From NCBI RefSeq assembly GCF_004361735.1, contig NZ_SNVV01000009.1, forward strand, positions 62,001-126,000: a stretch of 64,000 nt of DNA, written 5' to 3'. Below are positions 56,644 through 64,000 of the stretch, in pieces. Source of the DNA: Azoarcus indigens. GTDB lineage: Bacteria; Pseudomonadota; Gammaproteobacteria; Burkholderiales; Rhodocyclaceae. The stretch's first letter is position 1. The number at the start of each line of letters is the position of its first letter. The notes under the pieces are model-generated. The model saw only the letters and a program-made list of their open reading frames with translations. It was not told the DNA's origin and made no database searches. The position numbers were made by a program, and so were the translations under genes.

Positions 56644-57206
56644 CAGGCACTCCAGATCCGGTATTCGTCCAGCAGGCGGTCGTGATACGCGACCGAGTCC
56701 ATACGCTGACTGCCGCCGATGTTGATGGACTCGCGCTGCCGGTACATATCGCCCAGGCGGATCAAGATCCACGCGGCGAGGTTGGGCGGGCAGGCCTCGC
56801 CGTAGCCGGCGACGTAGCGCACCCGCACGGCATTCGCCGCCCGTGCGGTATCCGGCCAGGCGCCGCCGAAGGCGGGCAGCAACCAGGCGGGCTCGCTGGC
56901 GTCGTCTGGCACGTAGGCCTCGGGCGCCAGAGTGACCAGCTGGCGGTCCGCGTTGATGTACTCCACGCTTTCGACCTCGGCCAGCGGCGGGCGCGGCAAC
57001 CGGATCTCGCGCGGGAAGGCATCCAGGCGCAGCTCCCAGCGGGTGCGGGCGATGCTGCGCCCGGTCTCATGCTCGGCCGCAGCGACAGCCGCCGCGAGCT
57101 TGAGGGCGATGTCCGCATCCTCTGCATCCCCATCAACGCGGAGGTGGAGCTTTGCCGCTTCCAGCGGAATGGGCTGCTGCAGGGTGGCGATCCGCCGAAT
57201 ACTCAT
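56643..57206 (-). CDS. Head-tail connector protein (HK97 gp6/phiE125 gp8-like)
   Basis: 187 aa. IPLEAAKLHLRVDGDAEDADIALKLAAAVAAAEHETGRSI is typical of gp6-like adaptors, followed by the ring domain with AANAVRVRYVAGYGEACPPNLAAWILIRLGDMYRQRESI. It overlaps the stop of the 504-aa gene by 4 bases. Confidence 0.88.
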   Translation of the reverse strand: MSIRRIATLQQPIPLEAAKLHLRVDGDAEDADIALKLAAAVAAAEHETGRSIARTRWELRLDAFPREIRLPRPPLAEVESVEYINADRQLVTLAPEAYVPDDASEPAWLLPAFGGAWPDTARAANAVRVRYVAGYGEACPPNLAAWILIRLGDMYRQRESINIGGSQRMDSVAYHDRLLDEYRIWSA

Positions 57207-58717
57207 CTTGCCCCCGGTCGGCGGCCGATCTGCACATTGCGCCGGCCGCCGGTTTGCAGGTTCGCCGGGCGGTGCCCGGACTGCAGGTTGTTGTGCGCGA
57301 TGCGCGGGGCGGATACCCGTAGCACCGCAATCTCTATCCTTGCCTCAACCACGCCGACGCCCGCCACCTCGGCGGAGGCGGTGATGGCGCTGCCCAGGCT
57401 GGCCTGGATCTGGCCAGCGCCGGCGATGGCCGCGGCCACCGGCACCGACACCTGCAGCGCGCCGGACACCAGCGCCGCGCCCAGCACCTGGGCGCCGAGG
57501 TCGATACGGGTGGTGATGCCGGCCAGCACCTGGCCGCCCCCGAGCACCACCGCCCCGAGCTGGGCCGCAGCGCCGCCGAGGGAGGCTTGCACCGCGCCAT
57601 CGCCCTGGACCGCGGCGGCGGCATCGATGCGGGTTGCCAGCCCGGCCTGCACCAGGGCATCGCCCAAGACGTCGCCGCCAAGGCTGACGCCCACGGACAG
57701 GGCGGCCTGCGCCGCGCCCTCGCCGAGCACCACGGCACCGGCATCGATGCGGGTGGCCAGCCCGGCCTGCACCAGGGCGGCGCCGAGCACCTCGGCACTG
57801 ACGCGGATCTGCACCGCCAGGCCGCCGGCCACGTCGCCGACGCCTTGCACCTGGGCGGCCAGCGGAATGGCGGTTGCGAGGCTTGCACCGACAGCGCCGA
57901 CGCCCAGGGTTACCGCCGCGGCGTCGATTTGCGTGTGGATATCGGCCGCGACCGATCCGGCACCGGCTACCGCCCCGCCGATCTCCGCCGCCTGGCCGCC
58001 GGCGGCGGGCAGCGCCAGCGCCCGGCGGGCACCGCGGAACATCTGCCAGGGCTCCAGCAGGAGCCCAAGGGGGTCGGCGTAGTCGCCGCGCCGCATGCCG
58101 GCGGCCAGGACGCCGCCGGGGAAGCCCTCGCTACCCTGGCCGATCAGGCGCAGGGCGTAGTCCGACCGGCGCAGGTACCAGCTTGTGGTATCGGTGCCGG
58201 TGCGCTCGGCGATCAGCCCGCTGGTGAGGTTGCGTCGCAGGAGGTAGGTGCTGCCATCCCGCCGCCGGCCGGTGACGATTACGGCGGTGTCGCCCGGCGC
58301 CAGGGTGTAGTCCGTGGAGGACGTGAGGCCTTGCGCGGCACGCACCGTCCACGCGCTGCCGCTGCTGCGCACGTACAGCCGCCAGTGGTTCGTTGCCGAG
58401 CCGGAGCCGAGCAGCGTTGATTCCGTTGTGTTGGCCGTGATGTCGCCCATGCGAATCACGGCCGCCACGACAAACGGCCCCGTGCCGAAGTCCCACAGCG
58501 GGTCCATTGCCGGGGCGATGAGCAGGCCGACGCCCGCCGAGGCCGCGGAGGCAATCTCCACGCCCTCGGGCGAGTGCCGCTCGCTGTGATAGCTGGCCGG
58601 CGGGGTAATGCCGCCGCTGCACCAGTACGGCAGCCAGCCCCACTCCCAGCCCTCGGCCAGCCCCACCGCGCCGTGGGGCTGGCGGGCGTAGCGCCGGGGC
58701 AGCAGGATGGCGGGCAT
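57203..58717 (-). CDS. Large virion protein with LamG-like domain and repeat stalk (possible head fibre)
   Basis: 504 aa. The N-terminal half (about 1-250) looks like a LamG/concanavalin-like carbohydrate-binding domain (DFGTGPFVVAAVIRMGDITA; NHWRLYVRSSGSAWTVRAAQGL). The second half consists of about eight imperfect repeats of roughly 27 residues (VLGAALVQAGLATRIDAGAV, VQGDGAVQASLG and similar), likely beta-helical or hairpin units. The gene lies between the capsid and connector genes, where decoration or head-fibre proteins are often coded; this role is inferred. Confidence 0.7.
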   Translation of the reverse strand: MPAILLPRRYARQPHGAVGLAEGWEWGWLPYWCSGGITPPASYHSERHSPEGVEIASAASAGVGLLIAPAMDPLWDFGTGPFVVAAVIRMGDITANTTESTLLGSGSATNHWRLYVRSSGSAWTVRAAQGLTSSTDYTLAPGDTAVIVTGRRRDGSTYLLRRNLTSGLIAERTGTDTTSWYLRRSDYALRLIGQGSEGFPGGVLAAGMRRGDYADPLGLLLEPWQMFRGARRALALPAAGGQAAEIGGAVAGAGSVAADIHTQIDAAAVTLGVGAVGASLATAIPLAAQVQGVGDVAGGLAVQIRVSAEVLGAALVQAGLATRIDAGAVVLGEGAAQAALSVGVSLGGDVLGDALVQAGLATRIDAAAAVQGDGAVQASLGGAAAQLGAVVLGGGQVLAGITTRIDLGAQVLGAALVSGALQVSVPVAAAIAGAGQIQASLGSAITASAEVAGVGVVEARIEIAVLRVSAPRIAHNNLQSGHRPANLQTGGRRNVQIGRRPGAR

Positions 58718-58720
58718 TGC

Positions 58721-59116
58721 TTACTCCAGGCGGATGGACTTGGTTTGCGCCACCGCCGAGGCGGAAAAGGTGGCGCCGCCGAGGACAACACCACCGCCCG
58801 CTGTCGGCCAGGTGCCGCCGCCATCGGTGCTGTGCTCTATCTGCAGCGTGACCGAGCCGGAGGCGGATGCGCTGGGCGTTACCACCAGCTCCAGGTCCGC
58901 CCCCAGCCACTTGCCGCCGGAGTTGTCGATTCCGGCGCCGGTGGTCCAGGCGGTGGCGCTGGAGGCGATGCCGCTGGCGTTGAGCACTTCGGCCTCGGCA
59001 TCCCACTCCAGGGCGCCGGTGGCGTCAAAGCGCCAGCGGCGCGCCTGCAGGGTGACCGCCACCGCTACGCCGGCCTGGTTGTTGATGGCAAAGCGATAGT
59101 TGCGACCAAGGATCAT
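58721..59116 (-). CDS. Hypothetical virion-associated protein (131 aa)
   Basis: 131 aa starting MILGRNYRFAINNQAGVAVAV. A beta-rich sequence (LQIEHSTDGGGTW) with no cysteines; it resembles small structural or fibre-associated phage proteins. ATG 59116 overlaps the stop of the 143-aa gene (ATGA). Confidence 0.75.
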   Translation of the reverse strand: MILGRNYRFAINNQAGVAVAVTLQARRWRFDATGALEWDAEAEVLNASGIASSATAWTTGAGIDNSGGKWLGADLELVVTPSASASGSVTLQIEHSTDGGGTWPTAGGGVVLGGATFSASAVAQTKSIRLE

Positions 59117-59544
59117 GCTGCGGCCTCCAGGGCTGCGGATACTGCGGCGTGGTGCAGCGGCGCGGCCACCTCGGCGAGGGCGAGCAGCTGGTGCAGGCCT
59201 TCGGCCAAGCCGGGCTGCAGCGCGGCCAGGGCGGTGACGCGGGCGCGGGTTTCGGCCATGCCGATATCGAGCCGGCCTTGGCGGATCAGCTCCATGGCCC
59301 AATACACGGTGCGGTCGGCATCGCCGAGCGTGGCGAGCTGGTCCAGCCACTCGCCACCGAGGACGGCGAGGATGGTGCCCACGCCGATTTCGCGCGGTTC
59401 GATCACCACCCGGCCTACGCTCAGCAGCGCGGCCACGGCCACGTCGTTGCGGGCCTGGACCAGGGGCGCCAGGGCGGCCAGCTCCGCCGCATCAAGCGCC
59501 CGCCCGGCCAGCTGGGCGAGGGCGCTTTGCTGTGCGGGCGTCAT
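59113..59544 (-). CDS. Hypothetical phage protein (143 aa)
   Basis: 143 aa, Ala/Leu-rich and entirely helical (MTPAQQSALAQLAGRALDAAELAALAPLVQARND). No family recognised. Position between two fibre-like genes suggests a chaperone or adaptor for them. Confidence 0.7.
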   Translation of the reverse strand: MTPAQQSALAQLAGRALDAAELAALAPLVQARNDVAVAALLSVGRVVIEPREIGVGTILAVLGGEWLDQLATLGDADRTVYWAMELIRQGRLDIGMAETRARVTALAALQPGLAEGLHQLLALAEVAAPLHHAAVSAALEAAA

Positions 59545-59548
59545 GGCG

Positions 59549-60079
59549 TCAGTCCGTGGGGCGCACGGTGATGGCGCCTACCGGCACGGTCGGCGCCGGA
59601 TCGCCCGCGTTGATGGTTTTGGACGCAGCTAGCGGGGCGTAAAACAGCACGTTGCCGGCACCGGCCGTGCAGCTATCCAGGATGGCGAGGTGCGATACCA
59701 CCGTAGGGCCGGTGCTGGGGGCAGTGCCGAACGTCATCAGCACCGCATTGCTGGTGGTGCCGCCGGTGCCAGTGCTAGCCCCGGAGGTGCCGCCCTGGGT
59801 ACTGGTCCAGTTACTGGCCGAGGGGTTGAGCTGGGCGCGGGAATAGCCCGTCCATGCGGCCTCGGCCAGGGTGGCGCCGGTGCTGGCGTCATCCGGCGCG
59901 CCAGTCAGCAGGGCGGCGCAAACGCTGGTGGGCGCGGTGTAGCTGATGCCGCGCAGGACGTGGTCGACGATCTTGTTTTCCAGGTAGTCGGCCACGCCGG
60001 CCGCCAGAGAGGCGACCGAGGACAGCGCCAGGCAGAGGCCCAGGGCCAGGGCGGCGCAGAGGTTGCGGGTGGATTTCAT
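59549..60079 (-). CDS. Tail-fibre-like structural protein with an N-terminal signal peptide
   Basis: 176 aa. Residues 27-60 (AGVADYLENKIVDHVLRGISYTAPTSVCAALLTG) match a common phage structural domain seen in fibre-like proteins, then a Gly/Ser/Thr-rich part follows. In front of it is a 26-residue leader with basic start, hydrophobic core (LCAALALGLCLALSSVASLA) and AxA-type end that looks like a Sec signal peptide. ATG 60079 has AGGAACT at six bases, so the leader is probably translated. Homologues that I know start directly at the ADYLENK-like motif. Confidence 0.8.
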   Translation of the reverse strand: MKSTRNLCAALALGLCLALSSVASLAAGVADYLENKIVDHVLRGISYTAPTSVCAALLTGAPDDASTGATLAEAAWTGYSRAQLNPSASNWTSTQGGTSGASTGTGGTTSNAVLMTFGTAPSTGPTVVSHLAILDSCTAGAGNVLFYAPLAASKTINAGDPAPTVPVGAITVRPTD

Positions 60080-60097
60080 TGGAGTTCCTGAGGATGA

Positions 60098-60124
60098 AAA
60101 GGCCCGCTCTTAGCGGGCCCTTGG
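60098..60124 (-). terminator. Terminator after the capsid block
   Basis: GGGCCCGC-TAAGA-GCGGGCC followed by TTTT on the minus strand, between the small 55-aa gene and the signal-peptide fibre-like gene. It separates strongly expressed capsid genes from the following block. Confidence 0.75.
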
Positions 60125-60151
60125 TTGCACGGCCAAGCCGAGAGCAGGCGG

Positions 60152-60319
60152 CTATTTCTTGGCGGACTTGCCTTCCTTGACCTCTTCCGCCCACTCCTCA
60201 GCGAGCGCAACACGGATCAGGTCTTCGTCCTCGGTTTCGATCAGCTGCCCCTCTTCGAAGCTTTCGACCTCCACGCCACGATGCGCCCAGGAAAACGCCT
60301 TCTTTGCCTTCAAGTTCAT
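60152..60319 (-). CDS. Small acidic phage protein (55 aa)
   Basis: 55 aa from ATG 60319 (MNLKAKKAFSWAHRGVEVESFEEGQLIETEDEDLIRVA). GGGAGAAAAC precedes the start. Small acidic proteins directly behind the capsid gene occur in many HK97-like phages; the role is unknown. Confidence 0.75.
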   Translation of the reverse strand: MNLKAKKAFSWAHRGVEVESFEEGQLIETEDEDLIRVALAEEWAEEVKEGKSAKK

Positions 60320-60370
60320 TGTTTTCTCCCGCGAGCGCCCAGCCTTCAGGCGCCCGCGCAATGTTGATGG

Positions 60371-61762
60371 TTAGGCGGCGATCTTCAGCAGCTTGATGGC
60401 CTGGGTGTTGCGCAGCTTTCCGCCAGTGCGCTTGCGCACGTAGAACTTGACGAAACCCGGCGTGGTGATCTCGTCGCGGGTCATGCGCATCCCCACCTTG
60501 TCGGTGATCAGATAACCCTCGCGGAAGTCACCAAAGGCGAGCGGGAATGCGTTCGCCGCAACAGTGGGCATATCTTCTGCCTCTACGATGCTGTAGCCGA
60601 GGAAAGAAGACGGTTGTCCCGCAGTCATGGCCGGCTGCCACAAATACTGGCCGGTGGAATCCTTGTACTTCCGGAGCGCTGCGAGCACCACCTTGTTCGT
60701 CAACCAGTTCGCGTTGCTGCGATAACGCGCCCGCAGCGAATAGACGATATCCAGGAAAATGTCCGCGCTGGCCGGCATGGCGGCAGCCGCACCGGAAGCG
60801 AAGAACTGCAGGGTGCCAAAAGCCCGCGTCGCATCACCTGTCGCCACCGGAGCAGGTCCGGCCAGGATGCCGGTCGGCTTCTTGACGCCGTTGCCCAACA
60901 CGAACGCGGCGCCTTCGCCTTGGGCGATAGCCTCAGACGCCGAACTGATCAGCCAGTCCTCCACGTTGAAGAACATGTCATCCAGCGACTCTTCGGATGC
61001 CTGCGGCTTGGCCGAGGCCATGCCGAATGTCGGCTGCACCTCTACGAGGTCCGGCGTATTGGTCTGGGCACGGGCGTCGGTTTCGCCCACCCACTCGAAG
61101 CCGGCGCCACCGATATCCACCAACTCCTTGTAATCCGTGCTGCCAACCGTGCGCACGGTGGCAATCTGGCGGATCGGCGAGATGTCCACCGACAGCCGCA
61201 GAATGGAGCGCTCGATAACCTCCGGCACGGCGTAGCCACCCGCAGCGCCGGTTGTGGTGGTGGTCTGAGTTGCGCGGATTTCCAGCCCGCTTGCAGCCTC
61301 TGCGGCCTGCCTTGCCTCCAGCGCGGCGCGCGCCTGAGCACAACGCTGCTGGCGACCCGCATCAGTGGGGGCACGCAACCACGAGACGAAGGCGCCACGG
61401 TACTCGGCCGCTTCCCGGCTTTCGCCTTCCTCCTTACCGCCAGCCTGGGCGCCAGGGCGGGCGAGCTTGGTTTCCATCTTTTCCAGCTGGGACTTCATTT
61501 CATCCAGTTGGGCGATGCGCTCATCCATGGCCGCCAGCTTGGCGTCATAGTCGGACGTGCTCTTGCCCGCCTTGATGGCCTCCAGGCGGGCATCGTTGGC
61601 TTGCTTGTATTGCTCGAAGGTGCCGGCGATCTTGTCAATGGCCTCGGCCACGGACTTCAGGGTGGGCTCTTCGCGCTTCTCATAGGCGCCGCAGATTGCC
61701 ATCTTGGCGCGCAGCGCAGCGAGATGGCCAAACATGGCGGCGGTGAGGTTGGTTTGCTTCAT
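60371..61762 (-). CDS. Major capsid protein (HK97 family)
   Basis: 463 aa. N-terminal delta/scaffold region of about 130 residues with coiled coil (IDKIAGTFEQYKQANDARLEAI; KLAAMDERIAQLDEMKSQLEKMETKL), then the HK97 fold (GGYAVPEVIERSILRLSVDISPIRQIATVRTVGSTDYKELV). ATG 61762 (MKQTNLTAAMFGHLAAL) has AAAGGAG at the right distance; a longer in-frame reading is not supported. Confidence 0.93.
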   Translation of the reverse strand: MKQTNLTAAMFGHLAALRAKMAICGAYEKREEPTLKSVAEAIDKIAGTFEQYKQANDARLEAIKAGKSTSDYDAKLAAMDERIAQLDEMKSQLEKMETKLARPGAQAGGKEEGESREAAEYRGAFVSWLRAPTDAGRQQRCAQARAALEARQAAEAASGLEIRATQTTTTTGAAGGYAVPEVIERSILRLSVDISPIRQIATVRTVGSTDYKELVDIGGAGFEWVGETDARAQTNTPDLVEVQPTFGMASAKPQASEESLDDMFFNVEDWLISSASEAIAQGEGAAFVLGNGVKKPTGILAGPAPVATGDATRAFGTLQFFASGAAAAMPASADIFLDIVYSLRARYRSNANWLTNKVVLAALRKYKDSTGQYLWQPAMTAGQPSSFLGYSIVEAEDMPTVAANAFPLAFGDFREGYLITDKVGMRMTRDEITTPGFVKFYVRKRTGGKLRNTQAIKLLKIAA

Positions 61763-61776
61763 GGACGTGGCTCCTT

Positions 61777-62484
61777 TCAGGGCTGGAGGGATTTGAGCAG
61801 GCGTTGAGCAGCCTGCAATGCCGCGGCGGCCGAATCGGCAGAATCTCTCCGCGCTTCGCCCATTCGCATGCAACGGCTGACGAAAGCCGTCGCGTCTGCC
61901 TTGCTGAACCCGGCATCGCGCAGGATTCGCTCAGCGTCTTTCGGTGCTGCGATGTCCTCAGACGACTTAACACCTGTGACGCGCGCAGCAGTGTTCGCGG
62001 GGAAGGTCACCAGGGACACTTCCCACAGCTCGATTTCGGTAAGGGTCCGGATGTCCGAATCGCGGTCATAGGCCCACTGCTTCGAGACAAATCCAATGGA
62101 CAAGCCATTAAGAGCGCCGAGCTTCAGCAGGGCGTGCGCTTCTTTGCCGAGCACCGTTTCCAGGGCGAGCTGGCCCTGCATCCGCAGCCCCCGCTCGTCC
62201 TCGCCCATATCGGTCCAGATGCCGATAGGCCTATCGGCATCGTGCTGCCACAGCATCGCGGGCATCGTGCCGGCGGCCTTGTGCGCAGCCAGCGTGGCGG
62301 CAAAAGCGCCTGCAGCAATTACGTCGTCGTAGCTGTCTCGCACGCCGAAGACGCTGCCATAGCCTTCGATCTTTCCGTCCTCCCCTGCGGCCTTGATCTG
62401 CAGGGCGAAGGATCGAACCTCACGGCCACGCCCGGCTTCACGGCGCTCAAGCCTCGGTCTTGTCGTCATCGTCCTGTCCTTCAT
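61777..62484 (-). CDS. Prohead protease (HK97 family)
   Basis: 235 aa. KIEGYGSVFGVRDSYDDVIAAGAF, the catalytic His in LWQHDADRPIG and the catalytic Ser in ALNGLSIGFVSKQW match peptidase U35/S78. It trims the capsid delta domain. Overlaps the portal stop; ATG 62469 is another possible start. Confidence 0.92.
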   Translation of the reverse strand: MKDRTMTTRPRLERREAGRGREVRSFALQIKAAGEDGKIEGYGSVFGVRDSYDDVIAAGAFAATLAAHKAAGTMPAMLWQHDADRPIGIWTDMGEDERGLRMQGQLALETVLGKEAHALLKLGALNGLSIGFVSKQWAYDRDSDIRTLTEIELWEVSLVTFPANTAARVTGVKSSEDIAAPKDAERILRDAGFSKADATAFVSRCMRMGEARRDSADSAAAALQAAQRLLKSLQP

Positions 62485-63673
62485 CGTCGTCGGCCGCGCC
62501 TGCGACCATGTTCATGGGGGTTAGCGGCTCGTCCAGGCCGGGCAGCGGCCCCAACCCCTCTTCTTCTCGGATCTCGTTCCGCGCCCAGGTGCCGGTTTCA
62601 GCCACAGCGCGAATCCAGACGGCGCGATCCTTGATCGATCCTTCCGTCATGTAGCGCGTGTCGAACTTAACGAAGAGCGGACCGGAGCCATCCAGCACTG
62701 TTTCGTCCAGCCGATCACGCCAGGCTCTATGCCAGGGCGTCAGGGTGTGCTTCAGATGGGCAGCAAAGAACGCTTCGCTACTGGCAAAGGTGGCCGACTT
62801 GTCGGAGTGGCCGACCATGATCGGAAACACACCGAACGCCCGGCACACTTCCTCAATCTGCAGCCGGCGCGTTTCGACGTGCTGGGCATCAACCCCGGAC
62901 ATGGCAGTCCCAAGCCACTTGGCATTGCGGTCCAGTACAAGTGGCTTGCCCGCGTTCTCCGGCCCGGAATACTGAGCAAGCCACGCCGTAAGCCGCTCGT
63001 GCTGCTCATTGTTGAGCGTGCCCTCCACCGAATAGGTGCCGGTGGTCTGCAATCCGTTCTCATGCATAGAGGCTTGGCTGCGCTCGGTGGCAATCGATAG
63101 CCCGATGGCGGTACGCGCCAGTGCTACCGCGTTCGTGATCTCGACCGAATCCCACTGCAGCCCGTGCAGCACAAAGACATCGTCCGGCGCGAACTCGCCA
63201 ATCAGGCCGAACTCATCCCAGCATCGATAGCGCACCTCGTAACGCGATAGGCGGCGCACATCCCAGTTCTCGGGCCGCACAGGAATCAGCTCGCGCAACC
63301 GCCGGCCAGGGCCGCGCACCTTGATCGATAGCGCCGCCCCCGTCAGCGCGGCATGCAGCGTCATCTGCCGGCGCCACTCGAAACTGGTTTGCCACTCGTT
63401 CGGCCGGCGTGATAGCAGGCGGTACTCAGGCACGTCGGTTGCGCGCCTGGACGTACCGTCCGGCATCTCCCGATAGACGTGCAGATCCGGCGTGGCGCAA
63501 CCGTCTGAGATGGCTTTGACGCAAGCCAGCACGGTGGAAACCTGCAGCGCTGTTTTCTCAGTGACCGCTACGCCAGCCACCTTGCCGGCCCAGCTGCCGT
63601 CGATCAGTCCGGCGATCTGGTCATAGGTGAGCTGCGCGGCCTTGCGGCCGAACAACCGGCTTAGAAACTTCAC
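62447..63673 (-). CDS. Phage portal protein (HK97 family)
   Basis: 408 aa (KFLSRLFGRKAAQLTYDQIAGLIDG ... TALQVSTVLACVKAISDG; RRPNEWQTSFEWRRQMTLHAALTGAA). The Asp/Glu-rich C-terminus (DDDEGQDDDDKTEA) is common. It forms the portal ring between the capsid and the connectors. Confidence 0.94.
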   Translation of the reverse strand: MKFLSRLFGRKAAQLTYDQIAGLIDGSWAGKVAGVAVTEKTALQVSTVLACVKAISDGCATPDLHVYREMPDGTSRRATDVPEYRLLSRRPNEWQTSFEWRRQMTLHAALTGAALSIKVRGPGRRLRELIPVRPENWDVRRLSRYEVRYRCWDEFGLIGEFAPDDVFVLHGLQWDSVEITNAVALARTAIGLSIATERSQASMHENGLQTTGTYSVEGTLNNEQHERLTAWLAQYSGPENAGKPLVLDRNAKWLGTAMSGVDAQHVETRRLQIEEVCRAFGVFPIMVGHSDKSATFASSEAFFAAHLKHTLTPWHRAWRDRLDETVLDGSGPLFVKFDTRYMTEGSIKDRAVWIRAVAETGTWARNEIREEEGLGPLPGLDEPLTPMNMVAGAADDDEGQDDDDKTEA

Positions 63674-63682
63674 CTTTACACC

Positions 63683-64000
63683 TCATTCCCAAAAGGACTT
63701 CTCGGCCGTGCTCACGTCGCCGGACATCGCCCGATTCATCGCGGTAATGGTCGCCACCGCGGCGTCGATCTTGTTACCCGCGCGAGACTTCCGCGGGAAC
63801 ACGTTTTCGTTGCGGTCGGGCTTGCACTCGACGTTACTCAGCATCCACACGTAGGCCGGGTTTCCGTCATGATGGAAGCGGCCGGCATCGACCAGCGCCG
63901 CGATCTGCTTCATCGGCTCCGAGAGGTAGCTGGTCTGCTGGGGGATATCGATTACTTCCAGGCCTTCCGCCTGCAAGTTCGCCCCCATCTGGTGACCGCC
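63683..64000 (-). CDS. Terminase large subunit, C-terminal fragment
   Basis: Runs off the right edge; the last 105 residues are visible (GGHQMGANLQAEGLEVIDIPQQTSYLSEPMKQIAALVD, then YVWMLSNVECKPDRNENVFPRKSRAGNKIDAAVATITAM). This is the RNase H-like nuclease end of HK97-type TerL, with a conserved Asp in KIDAAVA. It stops 9 bases before the portal start. Confidence 0.88.
   Translation of the reverse strand, partial: GGHQMGANLQAEGLEVIDIPQQTSYLSEPMKQIAALVDAGRFHHDGNPAYVWMLSNVECKPDRNENVFPRKSRAGNKIDAAVATITAMNRAMSGDVSTAEKSFWE

Larger units (their letters stand above)
38791..64000 (-). mobile_element. Prophage with HK97-like head and Mu-like contractile tail (left part)
   Basis: Continuous leftward module order from the right edge: TerL, portal, protease, capsid, fibre-like genes, connectors, cargo gene, Mu-like tail (gp37-gp48 order), fibre, fibre assembly, lysis cassette, anti-defence locus, tRNA remnant. 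Genes overlap tightly by ATGA junctions and all are on the minus strand. No transposase of Mu type is seen; the tRNA remnant indicates site-specific integration. The integrase, repressor, replication genes and small terminase would lie to the right, outside the window. Confidence 0.92.

Noticed and set aside
57330-57960. Second repeat-rich region that might be a CRISPR or tandem DNA element
   Set aside because: Repeats are degenerate at the DNA level and follow codon structure of the 504-aa virion protein; no spacers.

Overview
The window is G+C-rich DNA from a betaproteobacterium, most likely Rhodocyclales (Azoarcus/Thauera-like). The assignment rests on gene content and order: hfq-hflX-hflK-hflC-yjeT-(hisZ)-purA-rnr-rlmB directly next to ndk-rlmN-pilW-rodZ-ispG-hisS-yfgM-bamB-der, a TRAP dicarboxylate system with a DctS/DctR-type two-component pair, and a NasR-like nitrate sensor at the left edge. 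No 16S rRNA gene is present, so the genus is an inference.

Positions 1-38754 are chromosomal. From 1 to about 20300 nearly everything is on the minus strand: RNA metabolism (rlmB, rnr, hfq, rlmN), membrane protease regulation (hflKC), purine and histidine synthesis (purA, hisZ), outer-membrane assembly (bamB), pilus and cell-shape factors (pilW, rodZ), ispG and hisS. Two identical tRNA-Leu(CAG) genes lie on the plus strand between purA and rnr. Positions 20360-27000 hold a DedA protein, a TRAP transporter (dctP, dctQ, dctM) and its divergent sensor/regulator pair. Next come tilS, accA, a TerC-family exporter behind a yybP-ykoY manganese riboswitch, a CNNM/CorC protein, a decayed P-type ATPase, a tandem universal stress protein, a KefB/YbaL antiporter, a Bax-inhibitor-1 protein, an HPF-like protein and an NhaR-like LysR regulator.

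From about 38790 to the right edge lies most of a prophage, transcribed leftwards. Its left boundary is a tRNA 3'-end remnant (candidate attL); the integrase side is outside the window. The head module is HK97-like (TerL, portal, protease, capsid), followed by possible capsid decoration or fibre genes, connectors, a cargo gene (DUF2511-like), a Mu-like contractile tail (sheath, tube, a -1 frameshift tail chaperone, tape measure, gp43-gp48 homologues), a tail fibre, and a lysis cassette (endolysin, nested spanins, small membrane proteins).

The most unusual part is the left end of the prophage, 38987-41674. Six small minus-strand genes form two transcription units. Each unit is driven by a near-identical 101-bp promoter/operator/leader repeat in which a perfect inverted repeat (CGAACA-T-TGTTCG) fills the -35/-10 spacer. 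The first unit ends with a small HTH protein of the kind expected of an anti-CRISPR-associated (Aca) repressor; the second ends with a 345-aa homologue of the anti-CRISPR AcrVA2. Each repeat also encodes the same 12-residue peptide (MDAPHPPPAGGE) starting at the predicted transcription start, and the three base differences inside it are all synonymous. I read this as an anti-defence locus with an Aca-type control circuit and an undescribed leaderless leader peptide. The four other small proteins are candidate new anti-defence genes.
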